This document shows, piece by piece, positions 24,801-33,724 of a DNA stretch of 64,000 nt; position 1 is the first letter of the stretch; the number at the start of each line of letters is the position of its first letter. The notes beneath the pieces were generated by a model that saw nothing but the letters and a program-made list of their open reading frames with translations, made no database searches and was not told the origin of the DNA. Position numbers and translations under genes: made by a program. The stretch is taken from NCBI GenBank assembly GCA_017535785.1, contig JAFXTN010000008.1, positions 279,063-343,062 on the forward strand. The letters are read 5' to 3'. Source of the stretch: Butyrivibrio sp. GTDB lineage: Bacteria > Bacillota > Clostridia > Lachnospirales > Lachnospiraceae.

Positions 24801-24821
24801 TGTATTACTAGGAGTAATACA
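24801..24821. promoter_or_regulatory. Inverted repeat downstream of the GH25 promoter (operator candidate)
   Basis: Nine-base arms TGTATTACT and AGTAATACA around AGG, just after the expected +1. The rest of the 24495-24933 gap holds the 53-bp array, the promoter and about 110 bases of leader in which I see no other motif. Confidence 0.45.
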
Positions 24822-24933
24822 GTGACAATAAACACGATAAAAACACTGGTTTTAAGATACTTTGAATAAGCACTGTATGTAATGAGGAGAATATGCTTTG
24901 TCTATATATGGCAAGCAGGGTTAGGTAGAGAGT

Positions 24934-27900
24934 ATGAAAAAGAAAAAATTTGGTTTGTTTGCCGGTAAAAAAGCTGGTGCAAGACGTAGAGAAGAGGCCG
25001 GTAGATTCAAAGACTACAGGGACTCTTATTATGAAGACGACGATTTTAACGACGACTTTGAAGATGAATACGACAGAGACGATTACGATGACAGAGACTA
25101 CGCTGAAGATGATGATTACTACAGCGAAGACTATGACGACGTAGATCGCAATTATAGAGATGAAGACGCTCGTTATGAAGACGAGCGTGATTATCGTGAC
25201 GACAATCGCTATGCCGACGAAGATGATCGTTACGAGGACGAGGAAGACGACCGTTATGCTGACGACGAGCGCTATGAGGATGAATATGGCGACCGTTATG
25301 CTGACGACGAGCGCTATGAGGACGAAGATGGCGAGCGTTATGCGGACGATGATTATTATGAAGATGAAGATAGATACGAAGACGATGTAGACGATCGCTA
25401 TGCCGATGAGGAAGATGACCGCTACGAAGACGAAGAAGACGACGCCGACTATCGCGAAGACGATCGTTATGAAGACGAAGAAGGCGATGCCGACTACCGC
25501 GAAAATGATCGCTATGAAGACGAAGAAGACGACGCCGACTACCGCGAAGACGATCGTTATGAAGATGAAGAGGACGATCGCTACGAAGATGCTGACGTAG
25601 ATTACGCTGAAGACGATCGCTACGAGGATGAAGATGCTCGCTATGATGACGAGCGCGATTATGGCGAAGACGACGTCGATTACCGCGAAGACGATCGCTA
25701 TGAAGATGAAGAAGACGATCGCTACGAAGATGATGACCGCTACGCCGACGATGAAGAGCGCTACGCGGACGATGATGACCGTTACGCCGACGATGAAGAG
25801 CGCTACGCGGACGAAGATGATCGTTACGAAGACGACTACGATGACCGCTATGCGGATGATTATGATGACTATGAGTATGACAGGTACGATGATGACGACC
25901 GTTATGCTTCTGATCTTGCGCGCGGAAATAAGAGCGCCGCATTTGCAGGCAAGGCTTCAAAGAGCAAGGCTCTGAAGAGCGCCAAGAAATCTGCGAAGAA
26001 ATCTCGCAAAGATTCAAGAAGGAAAAACAAAAAAGAGAGAGACGACAGAGACAGCGTTTTTGCGCGTTTCCTTACTTTTGTTAAAGGAACAAGCGCTGTT
26101 GAGAGAACGGCTGCGGCTGTCGGAATCGTTATTCTGGCAGGTGTTATTGTGACGATGTCTTTCTTTAGCACCGTTATGGGTAGAAATCATGAGATCAGCT
26201 CTTTTGCCGACGTAGGTTCAAACATGGGCAATGGCGAAGTTGTCGGCCAGAGCGGACTTATTGCGGTTGCCGATGCTGAAAAAGCAAAAAGCATGGCTGC
26301 CGAGATGGTGGAGTCTCCTGAAGAGGAGGAAGAAGAGGAAGAAGACGTTGAAGATGTTGAGATCAAAATGAATCTCACAACGATCAAGAGCGACATGAAG
26401 ATCAAGTTTGTAAGTGCAAAGACCAACAAACTTGTTGCCAGTGTTCCTTTCAAGGTTGACGTTACAACTCCCGACGGCTCCAAGATTTCATATGAGGATG
26501 ACGACAAGGACGGAATTATTTATAAAAAAGAGCTTAAGGCAGGAAAATACACAGTTACTCCTGTTGCACTTTCAGGCGACTATGCCAAGTACAAGCTCGA
26601 TACTTCATCAAAGACTCTTAACGTAAAAGACACTGTAGAGATGAAGGCAGTCGATGTCAGCAACGAGATCAAGAAAGAATCTCAGGTCAATGCGGCAAAA
26701 GAGGATACGGCTGTCCAGACACAGGTTGAATCCGTGTTAAAAGACACAGTTGAATGGGTAGAGAGCACCAAGACTCCCGTCGGTGACGGCGAAGGCGAAG
26801 GTGATTATACCTACGAAGAGATAGATAATAATAATATCAAAAATCCCATCGCATTCAGCAGAAATTTTGCGCCGGGTACATTTGTAAAGACAGCGCTTTT
26901 TACCGGCGCCGGAACTGATGCAACTCTTCCACCGACTACGGGGGACGATAATTCAAATACTGATAATACAGGCGACAAAACAGAAACTCCGAAGGAAAAG
27001 ACTGACGAGGAAAAGGCGGCTGAGGAAAAAGCTGAGCAGGAAAGATTAGCTAAAGAAAAAGAAGAGCAAGAGAAAGCTGAACAAGAGAGATTAGCTAAAG
27101 AGAAAGAAGAACAGGAAAAAGCCGAGAAAGAGAAGGCTGAGCAGGAGAGATTAGCTAAGGAAAAAGAAGAGAAAGAAAAAGCAGAAAAGGAAAAGGCAGA
27201 AAAAGAAAGGCTTGAAAAAGAGAAAGCTGATAAAGAAAAGGCAGATAAAGAGAAAGCCGACGCAGAATTAAAGGCAAAGCCTATTGTTCCAAGTCCTAAC
27301 CTAAACGGTAAGGAAATGAAGGTCGGAGAAAAATCCGCTGAGATTAAGGCAACAAATGCAAACGGCGAGTCTATTCCGGTTAAGCTTGTTGCAAGGAATG
27401 ATGTTGCCAAGATAGAAGGAAATTGTATCGTTGCTGTAAAAGAAGGAAAGGCGCTTGTTGACGTTACTTCAGAAGGATACAAAACACCTTATAGCTTTAA
27501 TATTCAGGTAAAGGCTGCACCTCTTAAGAAGATGAAGCTTAGCGTTGAAAACGGCATCAAGCTTAAAGTCGGCAGTGTGACAAATGCGATCACAGCCGTT
27601 GATGAAGCTGATGGAAAGACTGCTGTTAATATCAAAGCTATTACAATTAGAAACGAAGATAAGAATGTACTTGAACTTGTAGACGGAAATAAGATCAAGG
27701 TAAAAGCTAAAGGATCCGGAAAAGCATTTGCTGATGTTACGGCAGATGGTTACACAACCTATAGCCTTACGATCTATATAGAAGGTACCGGTGGAAAGAT
27801 ACCTCTCAAGGTCAGCAATATGACCTTGATGGAAGGCAAGAAGGTTTCACCTGCGGTTTCTGAGCTTGTGAAAGATGACAATATTAAAAAGATCAAGCTT

Positions 27901-28899
27901 ACTTCAGACAATACAAAGATTGTTCAGATCGAAGGAGATGCTTCGATCGTTCCTGTGGCAAAGGGTGTTGCTAATGTCACTGTTACCGCAGACGGATATG
28001 AAGCATCCGATAAGATCAAGATCACCGTTCTTGGAAAGAAAGATCCGCTTACAGACAAAGACGGAAAGCCTCTGTATATGAAGAATTCCGATGGCAAGTT
28101 TGTGGAAGCGACGCTTGCGGATTACGATCCGAACAAGAAGTTCTATACAAGAAAGGCCGGCAAGCAGGAGTACAAATACACCGGATGGCAGACGATCGAC
28201 GGAAAGACATACTTCTTTAAGAAGGATCATGAGTATGTTACCGGCGAGCAGGTAATCCAGGGTGCAAAGTATACGTTTGGTGCGGACGGTGTGCTTGCGA
28301 GCGGTTCGGGATCCAGAGGAATCGACGTAAGTAAGTGGAACGGATCGATCGATTGGAATAAAGTTAAGAACGAAGGAATCGATTTTGCTATAATAAGATG
28401 TGGATACAGAGGTTCATCTGCGGGTGCGCTCATCGAGGATCCTACATTCAGGACCAACATGAAGGGAGCGCAGGCAGCAGGGATCAAGGTTGGAGTGTAC
28501 TTCTTCACTCAGGCTGTCAACGAGGTTGAGGCGGTTGAGGAAGCTTCAATGGTAATCAATCTTTGTAAGGGATACGGTTTGACATATCCGGTATACCTTG
28601 ACGTTGAGGGCTCTAACGGACGAGGCGATTCGATCAGTGCGGCTCAGCGTACAGCCAACATCAAGGCGTTCTGCGGAACAATTCAGAATGCAGGTTACAA
28701 GGCAGGTGTATACGCTAACAAGACTTGGTTCACAAGCAAGATCAACACTTCACAGCTTACAAATTACAAGATCTGGCTTGCGCAGTATGCGGCAGCTCCG
28801 ACATACAACGCTACAAGATACGATATGTGGCAGTACACATCCAAGGGAAAAGTATCCGGAATATCAGGAAATGTCGATATGAACACTTGGTATCGTTAA
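24934..28899 (+). CDS. Giant membrane-anchored GH25 muramidase with cytoplasmic polyampholyte domain
   Basis: A 1321-residue type II membrane protein. Residues 1-27 are basic. About 28-325 is a low-complexity stretch built from repeats such as DDRYEDEEDD, RYADDEERYADD and DADYREDDRYED, dominated by Asp, Glu, Tyr and Arg. About 328-371 is a Lys/Ser/Arg-rich patch, and 393-415 a transmembrane helix, so the charged part faces the cytoplasm by the positive-inside rule. Outside come an acidic run, a beta-rich domain, a Lys/Glu/Ala helical rod (about 690-783), Ig-like repeats (about 790-1037), a cell-wall-binding-like stretch (YTGWQTIDGKTYFFKKD) and from about 1129 a GH25 lysozyme domain: GIDVSKWNGSIDW, YLDVEGSN with the acidic catalytic pair, GVYANKTWF, WLAQY, MWQYTS and NVDMN. 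The catalytic motifs are intact. The weak AGGTAGAG site is the only ribosome binding site seen. Confidence 0.9.
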   Translation: MKKKKFGLFAGKKAGARRREEAGRFKDYRDSYYEDDDFNDDFEDEYDRDDYDDRDYAEDDDYYSEDYDDVDRNYRDEDARYEDERDYRDDNRYADEDDRYEDEEDDRYADDERYEDEYGDRYADDERYEDEDGERYADDDYYEDEDRYEDDVDDRYADEEDDRYEDEEDDADYREDDRYEDEEGDADYRENDRYEDEEDDADYREDDRYEDEEDDRYEDADVDYAEDDRYEDEDARYDDERDYGEDDVDYREDDRYEDEEDDRYEDDDRYADDEERYADDDDRYADDEERYADEDDRYEDDYDDRYADDYDDYEYDRYDDDDRYASDLARGNKSAAFAGKASKSKALKSAKKSAKKSRKDSRRKNKKERDDRDSVFARFLTFVKGTSAVERTAAAVGIVILAGVIVTMSFFSTVMGRNHEISSFADVGSNMGNGEVVGQSGLIAVADAEKAKSMAAEMVESPEEEEEEEEDVEDVEIKMNLTTIKSDMKIKFVSAKTNKLVASVPFKVDVTTPDGSKISYEDDDKDGIIYKKELKAGKYTVTPVALSGDYAKYKLDTSSKTLNVKDTVEMKAVDVSNEIKKESQVNAAKEDTAVQTQVESVLKDTVEWVESTKTPVGDGEGEGDYTYEEIDNNNIKNPIAFSRNFAPGTFVKTALFTGAGTDATLPPTTGDDNSNTDNTGDKTETPKEKTDEEKAAEEKAEQERLAKEKEEQEKAEQERLAKEKEEQEKAEKEKAEQERLAKEKEEKEKAEKEKAEKERLEKEKADKEKADKEKADAELKAKPIVPSPNLNGKEMKVGEKSAEIKATNANGESIPVKLVARNDVAKIEGNCIVAVKEGKALVDVTSEGYKTPYSFNIQVKAAPLKKMKLSVENGIKLKVGSVTNAITAVDEADGKTAVNIKAITIRNEDKNVLELVDGNKIKVKAKGSGKAFADVTADGYTTYSLTIYIEGTGGKIPLKVSNMTLMEGKKVSPAVSELVKDDNIKKIKLTSDNTKIVQIEGDASIVPVAKGVANVTVTADGYEASDKIKITVLGKKDPLTDKDGKPLYMKNSDGKFVEATLADYDPNKKFYTRKAGKQEYKYTGWQTIDGKTYFFKKDHEYVTGEQVIQGAKYTFGADGVLASGSGSRGIDVSKWNGSIDWNKVKNEGIDFAIIRCGYRGSSAGALIEDPTFRTNMKGAQAAGIKVGVYFFTQAVNEVEAVEEASMVINLCKGYGLTYPVYLDVEGSNGRGDSISAAQRTANIKAFCGTIQNAGYKAGVYANKTWFTSKINTSQLTNYKIWLAQYAAAPTYNATRYDMWQYTSKGKVSGISGNVDMNTWYR

Positions 28900-28942
28900 C
28901 GCGATATGTTTAAGCTCTGCGCAATACGCTCCGGAGGAAAAA

Positions 28943-30451
28943 ATGACTAGAAATTATAAGAACAAAGGATTAGGGCCTTTTCAAACCCTGTCCTTTGTTT
29001 TGCCTTTTCTTTTTTATATGGGATTTGCAGTGATCGACGGGCCTGTTTGGTGCGTCGATTCTCCCAGTTATACGAGTATGGACTTTTCAAGGGAACCGGT
29101 TTATCCGCTGTTCCTTTTGCTGTTTAGAAAGATATTTGAATTATTCGATTGGTCAGGAAAGATGTATGGCCTTGAGTCTTATCTTTTTCCCGTGATACTC
29201 ATTCAGAGTATGCTCTGGGTCTACGTTACCTACAGATTGGGAAAAGAAGTCTATGAGGAAGCACGCTCTTTTCTCCCTGAAAAAAGGGCGCTGATCCTTG
29301 GCTATACCGCGATCGGAACGCAGATAGCGGTCTCCGCGCTCAACAGATTTATGGCAAACAGAGGCTCGATGTACTCGGAGTGCATCATGACGGAGTCGCT
29401 TGCGATGCCGCTTCTTGTGCTGTTTATCATCTATCTGTGGAAGCTTCTTAGGAACTTCAGCAATGACAATCTCATAAAAACATTTTTACTTGGGGTCCTT
29501 AGCGCGAGCATCAGAAAGCAGATGCTGATCCTGCTCATCGTTTGGGGCGGCACGGCGCTTGTGGTCTATCTTTTGGCGATCAGAAATAACGGACTTCACA
29601 AGCTCTTTATCACGATCCTTATGATATTTGCGGCGTATGCGTGCATCGGCATCTTCGACAGGACCTACAACTACTTTGTGCGCGGCGAGTTTGCGGAGCA
29701 CATCGGAAACAGTAAGGGCGGGCTCGACACGGTTCTTTACACGGCGAAGGCTGAGGATAAAGAGCTGTTTACGAAGTACGACGATTCCGAGGATTATCCG
29801 AATCTTTCCGGGCTCTACGAGGAGATCTACAGCACTTTACAGGAAAAAGAGCTGACGATTGATTTTGCACCCGGCTATGAAAATAAAGAGGAGTCGAACG
29901 TGCTTAACAGCGACTGGGCGGCTATGGCTTCGCACTACGCGGACTGCTACGATGTGATCGGCTTTGACGTTGTGCAGGTTAAGTGCGATGAGTACGTGGC
30001 GGAGAATTTCCCGGGGCTTGAGCTTACCAAGGCTCAGTTAAAAGAGAATGCGGTTGAGGGAGTTCTTTTTAAAACACTCCTTAAAAAGGATCTGAATGAT
30101 GTCTTTCATAAAAAAGGCGGCGCGGTCAAATACGTATTTACCGCAAACGTCCTTAAGGCATTTGTGATCTCGGCGGCAAACATGAGACCGGAGATCCTGA
30201 TAAAGGCGTCGTTCCTTATCTATCTCTTTTACCTTGCCATATTTATCATGACGGCGCTCAAGGCAGCGCAGGGTGCAGGGTCAAGTGTGACGAACGGACG
30301 AAGAGTTTTCTTGCTTTTATCGTTTATAACTTTGGCGGCAGTTGCCGTAAACTGCGTGGTTACGGGCTCCATGATATTCCCACAACCAAGATATATGTGT
30401 TACACAATGGGGCTCTTCTACTTGACACTGACTTGTGGTATACTGTGCTAG
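28943..30451 (+). CDS. GT-C-like polytopic membrane protein
   Basis: A 502-residue protein with about nine helices. The first outside loop has CVDSPSYTSMDFSREPVYPLF; a D...REP.YP pattern after helix 1 is seen in GT39-like and other GT-C glycosyltransferases. A soluble domain of about 150 residues (about 240-395) is inserted between helices and ends before the last three membrane segments. RBS GGAGG is seven bases upstream. It lies between the GH25 gene and the rfb operon, whose extended -10 promoter lies inside its last codons. Exact family not identified. Confidence 0.68.
   Translation: MTRNYKNKGLGPFQTLSFVLPFLFYMGFAVIDGPVWCVDSPSYTSMDFSREPVYPLFLLLFRKIFELFDWSGKMYGLESYLFPVILIQSMLWVYVTYRLGKEVYEEARSFLPEKRALILGYTAIGTQIAVSALNRFMANRGSMYSECIMTESLAMPLLVLFIIYLWKLLRNFSNDNLIKTFLLGVLSASIRKQMLILLIVWGGTALVVYLLAIRNNGLHKLFITILMIFAAYACIGIFDRTYNYFVRGEFAEHIGNSKGGLDTVLYTAKAEDKELFTKYDDSEDYPNLSGLYEEIYSTLQEKELTIDFAPGYENKEESNVLNSDWAAMASHYADCYDVIGFDVVQVKCDEYVAENFPGLELTKAQLKENAVEGVLFKTLLKKDLNDVFHKKGGAVKYVFTANVLKAFVISAANMRPEILIKASFLIYLFYLAIFIMTALKAAQGAGSSVTNGRRVFLLLSFITLAAVAVNCVVTGSMIFPQPRYMCYTMGLFYLTLTCGILC
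30436..30444 (+). promoter_or_regulatory. Extended -10 promoter of the rfb genes
   Basis: TGGTATACT fits TGn plus TATACT, about 87 bases before rfbB and overlapping the end of the previous gene. A TTCTAC lies 17 bases upstream as a weak -35. Confidence 0.4.
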
Positions 30452-30530
30452 TGTAATTGTCAAAAATATGCTTTCAAAGCAGTTACATATTTACATTTCA
30501 TTTTGAAAGGATAACAAAAAGGAAAATAAA

Positions 30531-31616
30531 ATGAGAACTTATCTTGTTACAGGAGGAGCCGGATTCATCGGTTCTAACTACATCCATTACATGTTTAAGA
30601 AGTATGACAACGACATCCGTATCATCAATGTGGATGTACTTACATATGCGGGTAACCTCGAGAACCTCAGAGATGTTGAGAATCGCGATAACTATACATT
30701 CGTAAGAGCCGACATCACTGACAGAGAGGCGATCGACAAGATCTTTGCAGAGAACGATATCGACAGAGTTGTTCATTTCGCTGCAGAGAGCCACGTTGAC
30801 AGATCTATCGTTAATCCTGAGATCTTCGTTCAGACCAACGTTCTTGGAACAGCTACAATGCTCAATGCTGCCAAGAAGGCTTGGGAGCTTCCTGACGGAT
30901 CTTTCAAGGAGGGCAAGAAGTTCCTTCATGTTTCAACAGACGAAGTTTACGGAACACTTGATGACGATCCGAATGCATATTTCTATGAGACAACTCCTTA
31001 CGATCCTCACAGCCCTTACTCAGCAAGTAAGGCAGGATCTGATATGCTTGTTAAGGCATATATGGACACATATAAGTTCCCTGCAAATATCACAAACTGC
31101 TCCAACAACTACGGACCTTATCAGTTCCCCGAGAAGCTCATTCCTCTTGTGATCAACAACGCACTTGCAGGAAAGGATCTTCCTGTTTACGGTGACGGTA
31201 AGAACGTTCGTGACTGGCTCTATGTTGAAGACCACGCTAAGGCTATCGATATGGTTCAGGAACAGGGCAGACTTTTCGAGACATACAATGTCGGCGGACA
31301 TAATGAGAAGCAGAATATTGAGATCGTTAAGACTATCATTGACGTTCTCAAGGAAGAGCTTGATGATTCAGATCCCAGAAAGGCACATCTTTCATACGAC
31401 CTTATCAAGTACGTAACAGACAGAAAGGGTCATGACAGAAGATATGCGATCGCACCCGACAAGATCAAGAGTGAGATCGGCTGGGAGCCTGAGACAATGT
31501 TCAAGGAAGGCATCAGAAAGACAATCAAGTGGTACTTCGAGAACCATGATTGGATGGAGCACGTTACAAGCGGCGACTATGAGAAATACTACGAAAAAAT
31601 GTACGATAACAGATAA
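30531..31616 (+). CDS. rfbB: dTDP-glucose 4,6-dehydratase
   Basis: A 361-residue NAD-dependent dehydratase making dTDP-4-keto-6-deoxyglucose in the cytoplasm. TGGAGFIGSNYI is the NAD-binding turn, HVSTDEVYG carries the catalytic Thr/Asp/Glu, YSASKAGSD the Tyr-x3-Lys pair, and SNNYGPYQFPEKLIPL and DWLYVEDHAKAI are RfbB signatures. Its length agrees with RfbB. AAAGGA precedes the ATG. It heads the group rfbB, rfbA, a small membrane gene and rfbC; the fourth rhamnose gene, rfbD, is not in the window. Confidence 0.95.
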   Translation: MRTYLVTGGAGFIGSNYIHYMFKKYDNDIRIINVDVLTYAGNLENLRDVENRDNYTFVRADITDREAIDKIFAENDIDRVVHFAAESHVDRSIVNPEIFVQTNVLGTATMLNAAKKAWELPDGSFKEGKKFLHVSTDEVYGTLDDDPNAYFYETTPYDPHSPYSASKAGSDMLVKAYMDTYKFPANITNCSNNYGPYQFPEKLIPLVINNALAGKDLPVYGDGKNVRDWLYVEDHAKAIDMVQEQGRLFETYNVGGHNEKQNIEIVKTIIDVLKEELDDSDPRKAHLSYDLIKYVTDRKGHDRRYAIAPDKIKSEIGWEPETMFKEGIRKTIKWYFENHDWMEHVTSGDYEKYYEKMYDNR

Positions 31617-31668
31617 TGATGCGGACTGATCCGTATCATACCTATAAAGAAAATCAGGAGACTATACA

Positions 31669-32538
31669 ATGAAGGGTATTATTTTGGCGGGTGGCTCAGG
31701 AACAAGGCTTTACCCCCTTACAAGAGCGATTTCCAAGCAGATCATGCCTGTTTATGACAAGCCTATGATCTACTATCCTCTTTCAACACTTATGCTTGCT
31801 GGTATCAGAGATGTACTTATCATCTCAACTCCCAGAGATCTTCCTATCTTTGAGGATCTTTTCGGAACAGGCGAGCAGCTTGGTATGCACTTTGAGTATG
31901 CTATCCAGGATCAGCCAAGAGGCCTTGCTGATGCGTTTATCATCGGTGAGAAGTTCATCGGAAGCGACAGCGTAGCACTTGTACTTGGTGACAATATCTT
32001 TTACGGACAGAGCTTTTCTAAGCTCCTTAGAGATGTTGCGGCAAGAGAAAAGGGCGCGACGATCTTCGGATACTATGTTCGCGATCCCAGAGCTTACGGC
32101 GTTGTAGAGTTTGATGAGAACGGAAAGGCTATCAGCATTGAGGAGAAGCCTGAGCATCCCAAGAGCAACTACGCAGTACCCGGACTTTATTTCTACGACA
32201 ACGATGTTGTCGATATAGCTAAGAACGTTAAGCCTTCTGCTCGTGGTGAGATCGAGATCACAAGCATCAACAATGAGTACCTCAGAAGAGGAACTCTTCA
32301 TGTTGAGACAATGGGAAGAGGCTTTGCTTGGCTTGATACAGGCAATCACGATTCCCTTCTCGATGCGGCAGATTTCGTTTGCGCATTCCAGAAGAGACAG
32401 GGACTTTACGTTTCATGTATCGAAGAGATCGCGTATAAGCGCGGATTCATAGATAAAGAGCAGCTTCTTAAGCTTGCGGAGCCACTCATGAAGACCGATT
32501 ACGGTAAGTATCTGGTTGAGGTAGCTAACGGGCTGTGA
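31669..32538 (+). CDS. rfbA: Glucose-1-phosphate thymidylyltransferase
   Basis: A 289-residue enzyme joining dTTP and glucose-1-phosphate to dTDP-glucose, the first step of the rfb pathway. [16 protein letters not shown] is the nucleotide-binding signature, [17 protein letters not shown] the substrate loop, LGDNIFYG the metal site and [12 protein letters not shown] the C-terminal block. An AGGAG site is nine bases upstream and it follows rfbB by 52 bases without a terminator. Confidence 0.95.
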   Translation: MKGIILAGGSGTRLYPLTRAISKQIMPVYDKPMIYYPLSTLMLAGIRDVLIISTPRDLPIFEDLFGTGEQLGMHFEYAIQDQPRGLADAFIIGEKFIGSDSVALVLGDNIFYGQSFSKLLRDVAAREKGATIFGYYVRDPRAYGVVEFDENGKAISIEEKPEHPKSNYAVPGLYFYDNDVVDIAKNVKPSARGEIEITSINNEYLRRGTLHVETMGRGFAWLDTGNHDSLLDAADFVCAFQKRQGLYVSCIEEIAYKRGFIDKEQLLKLAEPLMKTDYGKYLVEVANGL

Positions 32539-32582
32539 GCTGTGAGCACTTGACGACGTATTTTGGAGTCTAGTGCGAACGT

Positions 32583-32616
32583 CTTCCGGCGAGCGAAGCG
32601 AGAGCGGAAGCTCTTT
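32583..32616 (+). terminator. Weak hairpin after rfbA, possible attenuating terminator
   Basis: CTTCCG at 32583-32588 pairs with CGGAAG at 32605-32610, followed by CTCTTT. The same gap holds an 11-base direct repeat, GAACCTGACGA at 32624 and 32641. Confidence 0.35.
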
Positions 32617-32668
32617 GTGAATAGAACCTGACGAAGGAAAGAACCTGACGACAAAGAGGGGAAGAGCG

Positions 32669-33154
32669 GTGGACAAACGTGTTTTCACTATGGCGATCCT
32701 TACGATCATCAGCGCCTTTATTCTTGTGCTCGTGATCGTATACGCCACTAATGCTGATAAGATAAAAGATCTGACGGGGAAGGGCGGAACGGATGAGGCA
32801 GATGCAGCAACGTCTTTTGTGTCCGAGACCGGTATGATAGAGGGGGATCAGATAGGAGATAATCTCGATGCCTTTCTTAATGATGAAGATTTTTTTGACG
32901 AGAACGACAATCTTCCTTCCATCGTTGTGATAAAAGAAAATGAAGAAGGCTCCGCAAACAGCGCATCTTCAGGCGCTTCCGTTTCCGAGGATGATGCTAA
33001 GAAGAATTCCAAGGATAAGGTAGACGCCGTTGGAAGAGTTGAGGGCGGAACTATTGAAAATCCAAATCCTATAGATGCGGATGAGCTTCCTATGGCGGGT
33101 AGCACATTGCCACCAGTTGAGGGAACGCCTGTTGGATCTGCAGCAGGTAACTAA
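32669..33154 (+). CDS. Small single-helix membrane protein of unknown function
   Basis: A 161-residue protein started by GTG with a GAGGGG site eight bases upstream. One transmembrane helix covers about residues 6-25; the rest is an acidic, Ser/Ala/Asp/Gly-rich chain without Cys, disordered in appearance, ending in a Pro/Gly-rich tail. It looks like a membrane-anchored flexible extracellular protein. It lies between rfbA and rfbC on the same strand, so it is probably co-transcribed with them, but no link to dTDP-sugar synthesis can be read from it. No family recognised. Confidence 0.6.
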   Translation: MDKRVFTMAILTIISAFILVLVIVYATNADKIKDLTGKGGTDEADAATSFVSETGMIEGDQIGDNLDAFLNDEDFFDENDNLPSIVVIKENEEGSANSASSGASVSEDDAKKNSKDKVDAVGRVEGGTIENPNPIDADELPMAGSTLPPVEGTPVGSAAGN

Positions 33155-33178
33155 TATATTTTTATTCGGAGATGTAAA

Positions 33179-33724
33179 ATGGGCAAGATAACAGTAGAAA
33201 CATGCAAAATCGAAGGGCTGAAGGTGATCACTCCGCAGGTTTTCGGAGATGCCAGAGGTTATTTTGTAGAGACTTACAATAAGAACGATTTCGTAGAAGC
33301 AGGAATAGATGTAGAGTTTGTTCAGGATAATCAGTCAGCAAGCAAGCAGGGAGTTTTAAGAGGACTTCACTTCCAGAAAGAATTTCCTCAGGATAAGCTT
33401 GTACGCTGCATCAACGGTGAGGTATTCGATGTTGCCGTTGACCTCAGAAAGGGTTCCAAGACTTTCGGTAAGTGGTTTGGTGTAACTCTTTCGGCAGAGA
33501 ACAAAAAGCAGTTTTTTATTCCCAAGGGTTTTGCCCATGGATTTTATGTTTTATCGGAATATGCCGAGTTTGCTTATAAGTGCTCGGATTTTTATCATCC
33601 TAATGATGAGGGTGGACTTATTTGGAACGATCCCGATATTGGAGTAGAGTGGCCTCTCATTGAAGGCGTAGAGCTCAATCTTTCCGACAAAGACACCAAG
33701 TGGGGAGGAATCAAGGAATATTGA
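33179..33724 (+). CDS. rfbC: dTDP-4-dehydrorhamnose 3,5-epimerase
   Basis: A 181-residue cupin-fold epimerase that inverts C3 and C5 of dTDP-4-keto-6-deoxyglucose. DNQSASKQGVLRGLHFQ carries the catalytic His, KLVRCINGEVFDVAVDLR and FIPKGFAHGFYVLSE are family signatures, and the Tyr of EFAYKCSDFY is the usual active-site Tyr. Length and motifs are complete. GGAG precedes the ATG. Its stop overlaps the likely TTG start of the ABC permease, tying sugar synthesis to export. Confidence 0.94.
   Translation: MGKITVETCKIEGLKVITPQVFGDARGYFVETYNKNDFVEAGIDVEFVQDNQSASKQGVLRGLHFQKEFPQDKLVRCINGEVFDVAVDLRKGSKTFGKWFGVTLSAENKKQFFIPKGFAHGFYVLSEYAEFAYKCSDFYHPNDEGGLIWNDPDIGVEWPLIEGVELNLSDKDTKWGGIKEY

Noticed and set aside
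25046-26017. Long open frames on both strands across the acidic repeat region
   Set aside because: They are frame shadows of the repetitive Asp/Glu/Tyr/Arg codons of the GH25 protein, give only His/Arg- or Thr/Met-rich chains, and lack ribosome binding sites.
32624-32651. Insertion-sequence target duplication
   Set aside because: The 11-base direct repeat GAACCTGACGA has no inverted repeats or transposase between or around it.
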